Notes under the pieces: model-generated
Seen by the model: only the letters and a program-made list of their open reading frames with translations
What the model was told of the DNA's origin: nothing
Database searches by the model: none
Source of the DNA: Pictodentalium vernedei
Lineage: Eukaryota; Mollusca; Scaphopoda; Dentaliida; Dentaliidae
Assembly: GCA_031216915.1 (NCBI GenBank)
Contig: CM062288.1
Span: 178,061,596 to 178,125,595 of the forward strand
Direction: 5' to 3'
DNA: 64,000 bases
Shown: positions 35,716 through 47,350 of the stretch, in pieces
Layout: every line of letters starts with the position of its first letter
How positions within the stretch are numbered: position 1 is the first letter of the stretch
Program-made: the position numbers and the translations under genes

Positions 35716-37765
35716 TGCTTTCCATAACTGCATTCGAAAATCAATGAGGAACAAATTTTGTGTTGTATGTTGTGGTGTCCCACTTTATCCAATACCAGTT
35801 TTGGTCGTACAAATATGAGTACCGTCAGACAAAATTAATTTGCCGATTACTTTCATACTTTTCTGTACTCACTTTCCCAGGGTAGCATTGATATTGTCTA
35901 TGTGTTATAGGGAAACAAATTTTCTGTGATAAGTTTTAGTGTCACACAAAATCCAACACATGTTTTGATAGCATTATCGAAAAAAAACCCTTTAATTTTC
36001 GTGACTTTTATTGCATTTTATACTCATTTTTCTTGTCATTAAATCCAAACCTAAACAACTTGATCTCCTGTGAAATGACCATTAAAGTAACTAACTGTTT
36101 GCCAGAAAATGATTTGCACATGTAGATGAATGTTGCTCTTCATGTTTTAGTCTCACATTTAACTCTCCAGGACACTGGCTGCTATAAAAATGAGAATCAC
36201 TGTAAAATGACAAAATTGGCCTACTTTGGTTGCTACTTTCTGTCAATTTGGAAAGGGTTAATTTAAAACGGTGTTATTTTGCTATGATTAGAGATGCTCG
36301 CAGAACAAATTTTCTGTTGTAAGTTTTCTCTGTGGTTTAACTCAGCATAACTTGGCTTTGGCCACTTGAAGAAAAGTACAGTTTGAAACATTGAGATTTT
36401 CAGTGAATTTGCAGTTTTCTGCACTCATTTTTCTCCAAAACCAAAAGTACATAGCTCAATGTGCTTTCTATACAATACAGTCTGCCTTTTCACATTAAAA
36501 CTCGGGAAAGCCTGTACAAATTACAATTCTCTAGTTTGGGGTTTTTGGGTTTGTTTTTTTTTTTTTTTTTTCATTATCCACACTTTTTCCCGAGAAACGT
36601 CAGGTAGTACACGCGCTATTAGCCTATTTTTTTTTAAATTATTCCAATAACCGCTATATAGTATGAAAATATGCCCCTAGAAATTTTGAACAAGTTTTTC
36701 CAAACAAACTAGACAAAAAAATGTCATTTCACTCCATAGACAGTTCCTCAATGCCTGTTAAGTGATCCAGTGGCTAATAACAGTTCCAGAATAGCAGCCA
36801 TTTTGAAATCAAAGATGGCAGCCGAAGATGAGCATTCAGAAAATGGTAACACTCATTTTCAGATTCAGCATGTGCAAATTGATAAAATTAACCCCAAAAA
36901 TTCATTTGGCACAAAATTCTATGGGGCCAACAAAATTGACAAAGCAAACTCGTTTAGTAAGGGTTTTTTTCTTTCTTTCTTTATTTATTTATTAATTTTT
37001 GGGGGGGTTAAATCGTGTTCTACTGTTTTGCAGCAGAAAAATTTTGTATGATGTATAATGGTTAGATACATTTCTTGTTAAGTCATTCAACAAAGTTGAA
37101 CTGACTTATTGGATCGTTAACCTTTTTTATTCTTTTTTCCCCTTTTTCTTCAGCATATTACAGCCACATTTGTAAAGCTATAGTGACCAAATTTCATACA
37201 CTTAGTAATGGTGACTTCTGGTTATACAATTAGGCATTTGTTTTCTGATATCTGACCTTTATTCAATGCAACGTCATTTTTAACGTTTTTTTTTCTCTCT
37301 TTTTCAATATCAACTTCTTTATCAGGCCTTCCACGGGAAATTATCAACTGTTATAGCCAAATTTTCTGGTGACATAATTCACGTCAGCCGTCGCAAAAAA
37401 AGTAAATGTCGGCAGATTTTCATGAAATTTTAGCATGTTGTAGTGATAAAAAAGTAAGAGATATCGGGGGAGGGGGGGTTCTGTTTTTTGGGGGATTGTT
37501 TTTATTTATCGCCATTTTTGGCATTTTTACGTTACTCAGATTTGTGCAACTGATGCCAGCGATACCGATTTCACGTCATTTTCTATTCATTTTCAACCTC
37601 ATTTTAGGGCTATGCCTATCGAAATTTTGGGTATGGGATCTACGCAAAAAACATATTTAAAAAAATGTATTCCCGTCCCAGGAAATTCAACGCTAAGATG
37701 AGGTCATAAAGGGTCGGAAGGTCAAAAATTGAAATGAGTTGCAATTCAACGTCAAGTATGAGCTA
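35716..37765. other. Unassigned AT-rich stretch
   Basis: Low-complexity T runs (36555-36571, about 36964-37000, 37290-37297) and a short G tract (37466-37480). No gene recognised. Confidence 0.4.
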
Positions 37766-37769
37766 TTGG

Positions 37770-38175
37770 GATGGGTTGCGATCCGTCACCCATCTGTACT
37801 TACGTTCGTCAACAATTTCTTTAGCACACCCTACAGGCCACAGCTCTCACCCGATCAGTTCCAAATTTCATAGTGGCTTTGGGGCAGTGTCTAGATGGGA
37901 GATATTGAAGTTTTTTCGAATTTCGTTGAAAAATATGGACGCCAGCGGCCATCTTAGATTTGGCCTATAAATTGTCGACAATTCCATCAGCAAGCCCTAC
38001 AGGCCAAACCTCTCACCCGATCCTTTTAAAAATTTCATATGTGGCTTTGGTGTGATGTCTGGATGGGAACTTTTGAATATTTCTGAATTTTGTTGAAAAA
38101 CATAGCCGCCAGCAGCCATCTTGGATTAGGATTTAAATTGTGAACAATTCCGTTAACACATCCTACAGGCTAGAG
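37770..38175. repeat. Tandem repeat of about 180 bp
   Basis: Units near 37815, 37994 and 38148 share accctacaggcca, cctctcacccgatc, atttcatatgtggctttgg and agcggccatcttrgatt. The third is cut short. It resembles the decayed segmental repeats found between genes in many marine invertebrates. Confidence 0.65.
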
Positions 38176-38454
38176 GATTTCCCTGATTTCCCTGTCTAAC
38201 AATAATTTCCACATTTATTCTTCAAAATATTGCAAATCTATGGGAATTTCATCCTAACATATCTGTAAGTGAGAAACTTACCCACTTGATCCTGACCGAC
38301 ATTCTGCTTGAAAAAACGCCAGAATGCAGAAAAGAATACTATTTACAGTGATCATACTGTGGTGATTCCTTTGCATGGTGTGCTGCCTGACTGACGTTTT
38401 ATGCTGGCCTGCCTAAGCCAGGTTTCTCCAGTTTTGTCCCCCTTCTTTCCATAA

Positions 38455-38505
38455 ACAATTTATTTATTTATTTATTTATTTATTTATTTGTTTATTTATT
38501 TATTT
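38455..38505. repeat. (TTTA)n microsatellite
   Basis: A run of TTTA units with one TTTG. No SINE body adjoins it on either side, so it may be a free microsatellite. Confidence 0.8.
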
Positions 38506-38629
38506 CTGCAAAATAACAATCTCCAACTTCTGCAATGTACCAATTTTTCACTAATACTGCTGAATACTGTCCCAAATAAGAGTGTAAATTATGGGGATGT
38601 GAGTGTTGTGTGTATAACTTAAAATCCTC

Positions 38630-41075
38630 ACAACACGTACCCACAGCACCCAAGTTAAGAGGAGAGATCAACATAAGTGGAAATAGAATTCACTGAGAAT
38701 TATTTTGGGAAGTAATAAGGGTATTCACAAAACAACCCTTAACCCGTTTTGGGCTGGAAAAACACTGCTACCCATCAAAAGCTTAAAATTCATGTTTTCC
38801 CTGGATTTCTGTGAAAACATCTTGTAGATTTCAAAGAAAAAATGGCCATTCGCAGTTCTTGGTGTGACATTACAAGTTGCATGGAAAATATTCCTGTTAG
38901 CACTTATTAACCCTCTACAACCTGCTAGACATCAATATTTTGGATACATTTGAGATAAAATGGACCATTGTCAAACAGCCACAGCACTTAGTGGGTATGT
39001 GTCAAACAAACATAACTCATTTTGTCGGTCATTAACTTGTCGGACGACGATATTGATATTAACTCTCTCAACTATTAATGACGGTTTTTACCTAAATATT
39101 TTTTTTTCAAACTCATTCATTTGAGACTACTCTACCCACCTTTCTTATAACATCAATAAAGGGACTTCAGTGAGAGAGTTAAAAACAATTCATCAGACAC
39201 TCTGGGGTCATGGAAAATCATGGAATCTCATCTGGAAAAACCATGATTTTCCAGAATCAGAAAGCCTAGTTATTTGGGGGTTTTTTTTTTTTTTTTGTTT
39301 CTTTTTTTCCACACATTTTGTCCGTACGATTCAGAAGCCATTTTCGAACCGATTTTCACAAAATTTTGCACACTCAAAGAGGGGCACAAAATCTAAAAAT
39401 GTACCGAAGCGGAATTTTCGATTTAACTCTTATTTCGTCAGAATTTTTGGCTGGTTACAGAGCGATACCGATCAAAAGGTAAAAAATTCATGTTATCCGA
39501 GGATTTCTCTAAAACCATCTCGAAGATTTCAAGAAAAATTGGCCATTCAGGATCTTAGTGTGACATTACAAGTTGCATGTACAAAATAGTCCAGCAAGCA
39601 TCTGTTAACCTATGCGGGTTCTCAAACATTAAAATTTTGATAAAATGGGCTGTGTTTGCGTACCCACAGCACCCACAGTTAAGAGGAGAGATCAACATAA
39701 GTGGAAGTAGAATTCACTGAGAATTATTTTTGTAAGTTATAAGGGTATTCAAAAACAACCCTTAACCCGTTTTGGGCTGGATAAACACTCATACCCATCA
39801 AAAGCTTAAAATTCAAGTTCTCCCTGGATTTCTCTGAAAACATCTTGGAAGATTTTAAAGAAAAAATGGCCATTCGCAGTTCTTGTTGTGACATTACAAG
39901 TTGCGTGGAAAATATTCCTGTTAGCACTTGTTAACCCTCTACAAACTGCCAGACATCAATATTTTGGATACATCTGAGATAAAATGGACCATTTTCAAAT
40001 AGCCACAGCACTCAGTGGGTATGTGTCAAACAAACATAACTCATTTTGTCGGTCATTAACTTGCCGGACGACGATATTGATATTAACCCTATCAACCATT
40101 AATGATGATTTTTATAACATCAACAAAGGAACTTCAGTGAGACAGTTAAAAACAATTCATCAGACATTGAGGGGTCATGAAAAATCATGGAATCTCGTGG
40201 GGGGGGGGGGGGGGGGTCCACACATTTTGTCCGTACTATTCAGAAGCCAATTTCGAACCGATTTTCACACAATTTTGCACACGCATAGAGGAGCACAAAA
40301 TCAAAAAATGTACCAAAGCGGAATTTTCGATTTAATCCTTATTTCGCCAGAATTGGCAAAAAACTGTCAAAATTAAGGTTTATAGGCACTTTCTCGAACC
40401 GCGTCTTGTAGAGTTTTTTAAACATTCATCATTGTTAGACCTGTTTGTGACACGACCATTCATATACAAGAGATATTAGGCGATGCATATGTTAACCCTC
40501 CACAGGATGCCAAACATCAAAATTTTGATGAAATGGGCTGTTTTCGGGCCCCTAAAGCACCCAAACGATACACGAGAGATAAACATAACTTCATTTATTG
40601 GAAGTGGGATTCACCGTGGATCATTGTTGAGAGTAATAAGGGTATTCAAAAAAACAAGCGTTAACCCGTTTTGGGCTGGTTAAACTGCAATAACCCCTCA
40701 AAAGCACAAAAATTCATGTTTTCAGACAAAATGGCCACGCGCAGGTCTTGGTGTGACAATACCAGCTGCATGGACAAAATACTCCGGTGAGCATTTGTTA
40801 ACCCCCCCCCCCCCCCCCACGGGCTGCTAAAAATAAAAATTGAGATAAAATGGGCTGTTTTTGGACATTAACAGTACCTAATGGGTACGCCACGAAGAAA
40901 AGGGCCTTCTTTTATCGAACGCAAAATTTACACGGAAACATTTTTGTAAGTAGTAAGGGTATTCAAAAGTCGAAGTCTAAACCCATTTTGGACAGGCTGA
41001 AGAGAGATACCCCTTAAAAGCATAAAATTCATATTTTCTGTGGGTTTCTCTAAAAAAAATCTTGCCCACCATCCA
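38630..41075. repeat. Tandem array with about 1 kb unit
   Basis: The block at 38630-39600 recurs at 39660-40400 and partly at 40540-41070. Anchors: cccacagcacccaagttaag, ttaacccgttttgggctgg, gacattacaagttgcatgga, ggacgacgatattgatatta and tccacacattttgtcc. Unit spacing is about 1025 then about 880 bp. Where unit 1 has ggggg followed by a T run (39276-39296), unit 2 has a 17-base G tract (40200-40216). There is no coding content that survives comparison of units. Confidence 0.8.
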
Positions 41076-41640
41076 TGCTAATTCCAGTTTCTCTAGTCAC
41101 TACCACTGCTGAAAGAAAATGTAAAGTCCCCAAACAATATCGACGATGAGCTCAAGGTTGCTAACGGCTAACCCCATGCATTGCCCACTACAGAATTGTC
41201 GCCCCCCCCCCCCCCCCGCTTCTGCTTTTGAACAAAAATCCTTACTAAGTAATATTCCAACTACACCATCAAGGCATGGAATATTTTATCAGTCGGGACT
41301 TCAATATGCCTGTATTCGATTCGATTCAAATCGATATTATGTAATTCGCAGGGCCCTACAAGAAGGTTAACAAGAGCCGGTTGCCAAGCTCTGTCAGACT
41401 TTAAGTAATAATAGGCTGCACAGACCTTTTTTACAACTGTTTACAAATGTTATATATACTCACAATGTAAAAACAACGCAATCAAGTAAAATGACTTTGC
41501 TAGATTTTTCACAAAATGTTTGTGTGTGTGGGAGGGGGGGGGGGGGGGTACCATTGGGAAGAAAATAACAGAGAACGTGAGTGAAATCGATTGCGTACGA
41601 AACTGGTGGATTTGGTTAATAATATGTGTTGTTAAAGATA
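41076..41640. other. Putative intron 1 of the dipeptidase gene, near part
   Basis: Contains a C tract (41203-41218) and a GT/G tract (41518-41548). No exon recognised. The dipeptidase gene is transcribed leftward, so this and the repeats further left would be intronic. Confidence 0.4.
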
Positions 41641-41681
41641 TATAAACATGTTCAGTGTAATTCCAAATCTCTCAGACTTAC

Positions 41682-41869
41682 CCGTCGATCAAAGGATACT
41701 GCTTCAAAATATCTTTCACAGTATCTCCATCTTGATTATCTCGATTGGATAGTGGAACTCCAATAGCAATACCCAGTATCACGGCAATGATTGCGAAGGC
41801 CAATAATCCATATATAATCTTCTTTCTGGAAGACGGTTTTGAAAATTTCTCGCTTTCATTTATTCCCAT
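41682..41869 (-). CDS. Membrane dipeptidase (M19 family), first coding exon
   Basis: Starts at ATG (41869-41867). About 18 polar and basic residues (GINESEKFSKPSSRKK) are followed by one hydrophobic membrane segment (IIYGLLAFAIIAVILGIAIG), giving a signal-anchor, type II-like N-terminus. The extracellular part then leads to VKDILKQYPLIDG. That ending is the start of the peptidase M19 domain, whose next residues (His-x-Asp) bind the zinc pair. The exon stops there at a consensus donor, GG|GTAAGT (41681-41676), in phase 2, so the Gly codon is completed by exon 2. M19 enzymes cleave dipeptides such as cysteinyl-glycine at the cell surface. I did not find later exons; they should lie to the left, possibly outside the window. 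Vertebrate homologues are GPI-anchored, so the N-terminal anchor is worth noting. Confidence 0.75.
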
Positions 41870-42093
41870 GATCGCATAGAGGTGCAGATACGGCAGTTCG
41901 TATAAAAGCTGTCGTATGTTATTGCAGTAAATGTCACTAACTAAATTCTAAATCTGTCAGCATTCGCTTAAGGTCGTAGTAATCAACACGGCAAACAACC
42001 GTGAAGAAACGATGAATATCGCGCGCGCACTCGCAAGCACCCATAACAAGCCACCGTATATATTGACTTCATTGTGACGCTCACGTATTTATA
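41870..42093 (-). promoter_or_regulatory. Candidate promoter and 5' UTR of the dipeptidase gene
   Basis: On the minus strand a TATAAATA box lies at 42093-42086. A start site about 30 bp downstream would give a 5' UTR of about 190 nt to the ATG at 41869. Nearby is a short CG-rich patch (cgcgcgcgc, about 42021-42030), rare in this window. A MITE (42157-42375) lies about 65 bp upstream of the TATA box. Prediction from sequence only. Confidence 0.45.
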
Positions 42094-42156
42094 CTTCACC
42101 TCCGACGCCCCCAATTATTTTGTAAATTTTCTATTACGCAATGATGCCCGATGCGG

Positions 42157-42375
42157 CCAATCCTTTACCAACGATAACTGAAAAACCGCCATTAAAAGTT
42201 TCTTTTTTTCTTGTCTCAAAAACATAGCTTATGACCCCTCATTGGAACAAGCTTTTTTGGCCTCGTTCGAATGAGGTGCCATAATCTATGTTTTGAACCA
42301 AACAAAAATGAAAATTTGAGTTATGCGGTACATGTTTGGAGAGTCGTCTGCTATTCGTGATGGGCAACGGGTTGA
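42157..42375. mobile_element. Palindromic TTAA MITE, copy G
   Basis: Left end tcctttacca and right end gggcaacgggttgaa, both decayed. The central palindrome (about 42218-42297) reads tgacccctcattggaacaag on the left arm. Same subfamily as the copy at 3041. It sits just upstream of the dipeptidase promoter. Confidence 0.7.
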
Positions 42376-42418
42376 AACTTGAACATATGATGTCACAAGC
42401 TGTATATAATTATAGTAT

Positions 42419-42514
42419 TCGAGGGCTCAGTTGCTCATTGGTTGACGCATTGGACTTATGATTGAAAGATTGTGAGTTCGATCCTGACCCGCGCCAATTG
42501 TGTTCTGGCGTAAA
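42419..42514 (+). mobile_element. tRNA-like SINE head
   Basis: A tRNA-like segment with A box-like gggctcagttgctcattgg (42423-42441) and B box-like gagttcgatcc (42474-42484). A short tail with A runs follows (about 42513-42530). It is unlike the head of the main SINE family and lacks its body. It is fused directly to the right end of a TTAA MITE (next feature). Confidence 0.55.
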
Positions 42515-42600
42515 AAAAATGAAAAAAATACTGAAAATTAATTGGCGATTTTGAGAATAGCGCTGGCCGGTTTTGGACGTTACGTTGGGTAAAGGGTTAA
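42515..42600. mobile_element. Right half of a TTAA MITE, copy H
   Basis: aaaattaattggcgattttg, then agcgctggccggttttgg and tgggtaaagggttaa match the right end of copy A (3205-3288). The left end and palindrome are missing, replaced by the tRNA-like segment. Confidence 0.75.
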
Positions 42601-43330
42601 CCCCCAACTGCTCAAAGAGGAATGCAATGGCACATTGTGTTTTCAACCGATTCGACCGTTCTAGTGTCCCGTTTGAGTCTAGTTTGTGCGTTGGAATGTC
42701 AGACAGCTGCTTGCCACGGCTCGTTAGTTTGTCCAGGTACTTCACTCGTCTAGGTGACAAAAAGAAAATCGAAAAAAGGAAAAAATACCGCCAGAGGGGT
42801 GGGGTGCCCAAATGGGACTAATGCTGAAGGCGTACATCGTTCCCCGCGTGCGTGCAGGTGAAGGGGGGCAATTGGGTGGGCGAGGTAGCGACTGCCCCAA
42901 ACGGCAGCTCATGAGGTGACACAATACCTCAAGATTGTCAATAAAGCCCCGCAATGCAGATTTCTATGTGAAGACAGCCACCAAAAAGTACTTAGAGGTG
43001 CATGGGGAAAGGTCGGTACCTAAGGTTGGTATCAAGAAGCAATGTATGCTTGTCTGCCAATGGTGCGTACCGCCCGTACTTGAAATACCATTCCTCTTGA
43101 ATTAGTATGTGAATCAGGCGAAGGGGCAATGTTCTGTATCAGACTTACGTTCTCATTTCTTCGCTCAGCAACAGTTTTAAAATTTAAACTTTTCGAATCG
43201 TATTCGTTTTTATGCTGAATTTCCCCGTGTTGGAAAGTCATCGGCGTCAGGTTTGGTTCGATAGAAAATTGACAGTGTACTATCACAGGGTTAATACCTG
43301 TGAAACTTATCAGTTACTGACAACTACAAA
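42601..43330. other. Unassigned, higher-GC sequence
   Basis: No gene recognised, though composition is less AT-rich than average. Frames on both strands are short. Confidence 0.35.
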
Positions 43331-43348
43331 CTTAACCAGAGGTGTGAC

Positions 43349-43975
43349 TTGATGGAGACCACCGGAGCAGAACAGCCACCACCAAGTAGAAGAGAAAAAG
43401 AAGGGACACTCCGCCAGACGAGATGCCTGCCGAATGACGGAGTTCTTGGAGAAGAAGAGGACGCTGAAAGGTCGGTACCCCCCCCCCCCCCCCTAGAAGC
43501 GGGACCAGAGGACACTGGATCGGCAGGAGATCGATCCATCTCCAACTCATCCACACCCTCATCCGAGGAGGAGACGGAGGAGGGCGATCAGTCTATGGTA
43601 CAGGAGGTTGACTTGGGCGGTGATCCATCAAACCTTTCTCTAGCTAGCTCTCTCTGTTTCTCCTCTGGCTTCTTCCGACCAGAGCCTCGTTCAGGAGGTA
43701 GATACCTCGGACTCCGTGTAGGTGCTCCTGGGAGTTGAACTCGAAGAATCCCTGGCAGAACGTGTGCGTGGAATGTATGAGATCTACCGGTTGGGCAAGT
43801 TAGACGAAGATATAATAAGGTTAATCTTTCTTCGAGAAACAGCAGCAAACTCACCATCGGCGACCTCATCAGATTCACCAACAGCAGCTAGGATGAGGTC
43901 ATACCAACCTAGCCAGTCCTCTGACAGTCCACCATGTCGCACGATTACGGGGTTAACTTGATGGAGGAAAATTTA
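43349..43975 (+). pseudogene. Open frame of unknown type, Ser/Glu/Pro-rich
   Basis: ATG at 43349 (also an ATG at 43352) opens 129 codons rich in Glu, Ser and Pro (for example SSEEETEEGDQSMVQEVDLG). The frame contains a C tract read as Pro (43478-43493). A shift near 43722 continues into ELEESLAERVRGMYEIYRLG, a helical, charged piece, to a stop at about 43961. A purine-rich word, gatggaggaaaa (43960-43971), followed by a TG is what a polypurine tract and LTR start look like. I suspect the end of an LTR element, but no domain proves it. Alternatively a host exon. Confidence 0.35.
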
Positions 43976-45240
43976 TGTTTTCATCAGTGCTCAGTCGACA
44001 GCCGGTGACTGTCGTCTGAACCCCAGTTCGAACGTAAACTTTGCCACCTTATCAATGGCCTATCCGCTTGGGACTCTTAGGATTCCTGAAGGTGCCTGTG
44101 GCTTACAACGCCAAAGGGTGATCAACGATAATTCACTGAAAAGATTATTTATTTACATGTACGAAGAAATATAATATGAAACAAATTACTCACAAAATTA
44201 TCCATAAGAATACACTAATTATGCGGATAAAAGTTTATTCTTTAGGGCCCTCGACGTCTCCCACAGCTGGCTGTGTCCGCTGGATCGACCTCACATCATC
44301 TTCATCTTCTCACGGTTTGCAATGAATACAAAGTGTCTATTCACTTCTCGTTGCTTCCTCCTCGCAGGGTTAACTTCACTGCCAGTCTGGTTTAACACAT
44401 ATAATGTTCTGTTTGTGCGACTTTATCAGCGTTCTCACAGTTCAACCACACTTCAATCGGCGTCTACCACTCTTCACGATCACTTTGCGCTTTGTCTGGC
44501 TCTCACGAGGTTAAGTTATTCTTCGCCTTCAGATATATACTTAACAAAGCTTACATAAAAATATTCTACAAAGTGTTCTCAACATTACCAATTCTCGCAC
44601 CGCCTAAAACTATCTTATCTCGCGAGCTATTCCAGCGCTTACTCAAGCTCTTAATACGGTTTCTGGACTTCAACGTTACAGCTTTTACTTCTTTGGCTAC
44701 TATGCCACTACGGTTCGCAACCGTTAACAAACTACAATCGGTTCCTTACAACCCTCACAGGGTTACGACAATACGCGGGCTTTCAATCTCAGTGCCTATG
44801 ACCCCTCGACGGCCAAGGCTAAATTCGGACCTTCTCTGAGTGCCCTCAGGCCAACTGCCTATGTATGTCTTGCCTTCTAAAACAGTAAATGCCGTTTACC
44901 TAAATACCCTGAGCTCGTACTTCCTGTTCCTGATCCTATTCTCATATATGGCTCGCGACTGTTCCTATTCTAAATATGAGCTCTGTGGCTTCCCCTACAT
45001 CACAACGTGCCTTTACTTTCGCACCGATGCGGCACCTTCTCTAACCTATAGCATGGGACCTCCCCATCTATTCGCAACGACCCACAGCCTTACACACCTT
45101 CCGACTGGAATTGGCTGGAATGAATTTTTCGAGAAATCGCCCGATTTTTATTTAGATTGCCAGAACATTTATTCTCAGTTAATCGCTTCACTTGAACTTG
45201 GCCGTTTAGATCTATCTTAATTTAACACTCGCTTTAAAGT
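43976..45240. other. Possible LTR or unassigned sequence
   Basis: Follows the purine-rich tract. A plus-strand frame is open from 44492 to 45220 with one stop at 44837-44839, but its composition is not protein-like and no domain is seen. If 43976 is an LTR start, its end is not defined here. Confidence 0.3.
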
Positions 45241-45379
45241 TCCTTTGAAAGACTCGCATTTTGGTATCTTTTGACATTTCGGAGACAGGATAGATGCGTA
45301 ATACAGGTGTGTGTCCAGAACATATGTGATGCACTAAATTCTACAATTAGATTTTAACTGGCTTTAATTACCCACATTA

Positions 45380-45447
45380 ACAGAGACAATATTCTCTTCT
45401 GTAATAATAACCCAGATATTTATTCCAGAAGAGAATATTGTATCTGT
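45380..45447. repeat. Inverted repeat, 28-base arms
   Basis: Left arm acagagacaatattctcttc (plus tgtaataa), right arm gaagagaatattgtatctgt, with a loop of about 12 bases. A near-perfect hairpin. Confidence 0.8.
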
Positions 45448-46015
45448 TCCTATTGATCTGTTATCAGAAGCCCACATGGCGTTGAACACGTGCGCCATAA
45501 TGGACATTAAATTTCATACTTAATATAGCAGCGTCTAAATTATTGCCGATATGTTTTCGGGGTCCGCCACATACCTATCTTTAAGTTTTACATTTCACCC
45601 AGGCAGAAATATTATCGAAAATATTTACACTCTTAAACAAGAAAATCGCCACCTTTAGCTATCACCTTGAAACACCAATAACGCCACCTAAGGATATATC
45701 ACCATCAAACCCACCTCCTCTTAAAGAGAACAGACGGAAACGCGGACGGTGCTAATTGAGTACCTTACCTCTTCCCTCCTTTGCCGCGCCCAGACATGAA
45801 TAAAAGAATAAAAAAAAATCTACAAATACAGCCACTGCAAAGAGTCGAAAGGGGCTTGCCCCACGCCGTCTCTGCGCGCCTTCGTCGAGCTAAAACCATT
45901 GCTTTTTTTTAATTTCCTCACACCGAATCGAACCGTTTGGTTAAATTAAGGCGTGAGTCTATGATCGGACCTAGTCTGCGATGCCAGACATGTTGGGAAG
46001 GCCCCAGAGGGTTCT
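45448..46015. other. Unassigned intergenic sequence
   Basis: No gene or clear repeat recognised. Confidence 0.4.
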
Positions 46016-46019
46016 TTTA

Positions 46020-46205
46020 CTATAACAGTAACATGGCTTTGGAGGGCATTGTGGTTTATTAACGGCCCAACAGATGTGAATAACAGTCCGACAGCTTATA
46101 AAAGGCCCGAGACGAAGTCCAGGTGCGTTAATAAGCTGAAGGGCTGTTATTCACACCTGTTGGACCGTTAATAAGCCACAGGCCTCGAGAAAGTCATGTT
46201 ATTAC
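46020..46205. mobile_element. Palindromic element, about 180 bp
   Basis: Two long arms: left includes gtggtttattaacggcccaa and gatgtgaataacag; right includes ctgttattcacacctgttgg and ccgttaataagccaca. Outer parts (aacatggctttg / gtcatgttatta) extend the pairing weakly. Probably a MITE of another family. The phrase ccattaacggcccgacac recurs at 46613. Confidence 0.65.
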
Positions 46206-46687
46206 TATTATTACCACTGGGATTCTGAGAAAGTTTTGACCCTGTGATTACCATGGCATTTTTAAAGTTTTTAATTTTGACAGATGATAATACCGTCTGT
46301 TGTCAAACAAACCAGTGTTACATGATTATCACGTGATCGGCATCGGTTCGCTTCCAATTGCAACGAAGTTAGAAAAGTTCAAAACAGACCCGATATTTAC
46401 CGCTTTTAAGTCAGGAATAAAGGCTTAAAATGTATACAGACTTACTTACTATATACAGTTGCTTGTCCTTATGGGGCTAGCTTTGCTTGACGTTTTACAT
46501 ATTTAATAATTTAAATAAAAATTACATTGTTTACTACTTGAAACCATTTCCGGAAACCGCTGCCATTTCTGAGTGTACGACAGCAAGGGATAAAAATCAC
46601 GTGAGTTTTGACCCATTAACGGCCCGACACGTCACGTAACTTTTTGAAGTTGAGCGTTACGTTCTTGTAATGCCATGTTAAACTTTG
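46206..46687. other. Unassigned intergenic sequence
   Basis: No gene seen. Confidence 0.35.
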
Positions 46688-47350
46688 TTAAGGTTCCGCT
46701 CAAAAGTTTTCCAGGCATTTCCAAATGTGACATGCCATACACTCTCTTCAAATGCAATTATCCTGTAACTTAGTTATCAAACCCATTACATGTATTACAT
46801 TTCCCAAATCCACAAAAAAACATATAACACTATCTGACTAAGTAGAAATAAACAATCTGAATGTGGGTGGAATTATTTATTGTCAAAGGCAAGTCCTCAA
46901 CCTGAAAAATTGCCTGAAAAAATACCGAAACCAGTCATTTTCAGCCACCTAGCAGCCTCAAAAGCAGAATTTTTCCACCAACCCCGCCTACCCACCCCTG
47001 GAGCAGAGCATCCCTTGTTTCTAAAATGCAAAAAAAAATTTATATGTTTCCGTCTCATTTTTTAGTTACCTGTCTGGTAACAAACCCGTGTAAAAATTAC
47101 ATTTAAAAAAATAGCCAATTTTTCGAAGCCACTGTTTCCCATAATTCATCTGGTAATTTACCCCTATGTATCAGACTCCAACTTTGGGACCAAAACTTCA
47201 AATTCTCTTGTCCAACAAAAAGCCTAATGTAATCATATATCTGATACTAAAAATATTTCTCTATTTTACATGGCCTTATTTTCAACATACGCCCTTTGTT
47301 TAGAATTTCACCCCTGTGCAATAGTGCGAAACTGTGGAGCGGAACCTTAA
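46688..47350. mobile_element. 0.65 kb TTAA element, copy 1
   Basis: TTAA (46688-46691), then GGTTCCGCTC...AGTTTTCC, and at the other end AAACTGTGGAGCGGAACC followed by TTAA (47347-47350). About 20-base inverted ends. It matches copy 2 (48152-48802) almost base for base, differing by a few substitutions and a 4-base indel near 47309. The 61-codon open frame in both copies lacks an ATG and is unlikely to be used. High identity suggests recent movement. Confidence 0.88.

Noticed and set aside
35422-35792. Cys/Pro/Ala- or Gln/Ala/Gly-rich open frames
   Set aside because: They are direct translations of CCTG and CCCG microsatellites.
42419-42495. Possible tRNA gene
   Set aside because: A and B boxes are present, but the acceptor stem does not pair convincingly and the segment joins a MITE half; SINE-type origin is more likely.
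43324-43562. Minus-strand Gly/Pro-rich frames
   Set aside because: They are antisense to the C tract and the Ser/Glu-rich frame at 43349.
44492-45220. 243-codon plus-strand frame with a single stop
   Set aside because: Composition is not protein-like, no domain is seen and no ATG context or splice site supports it; kept only as an unassigned region.
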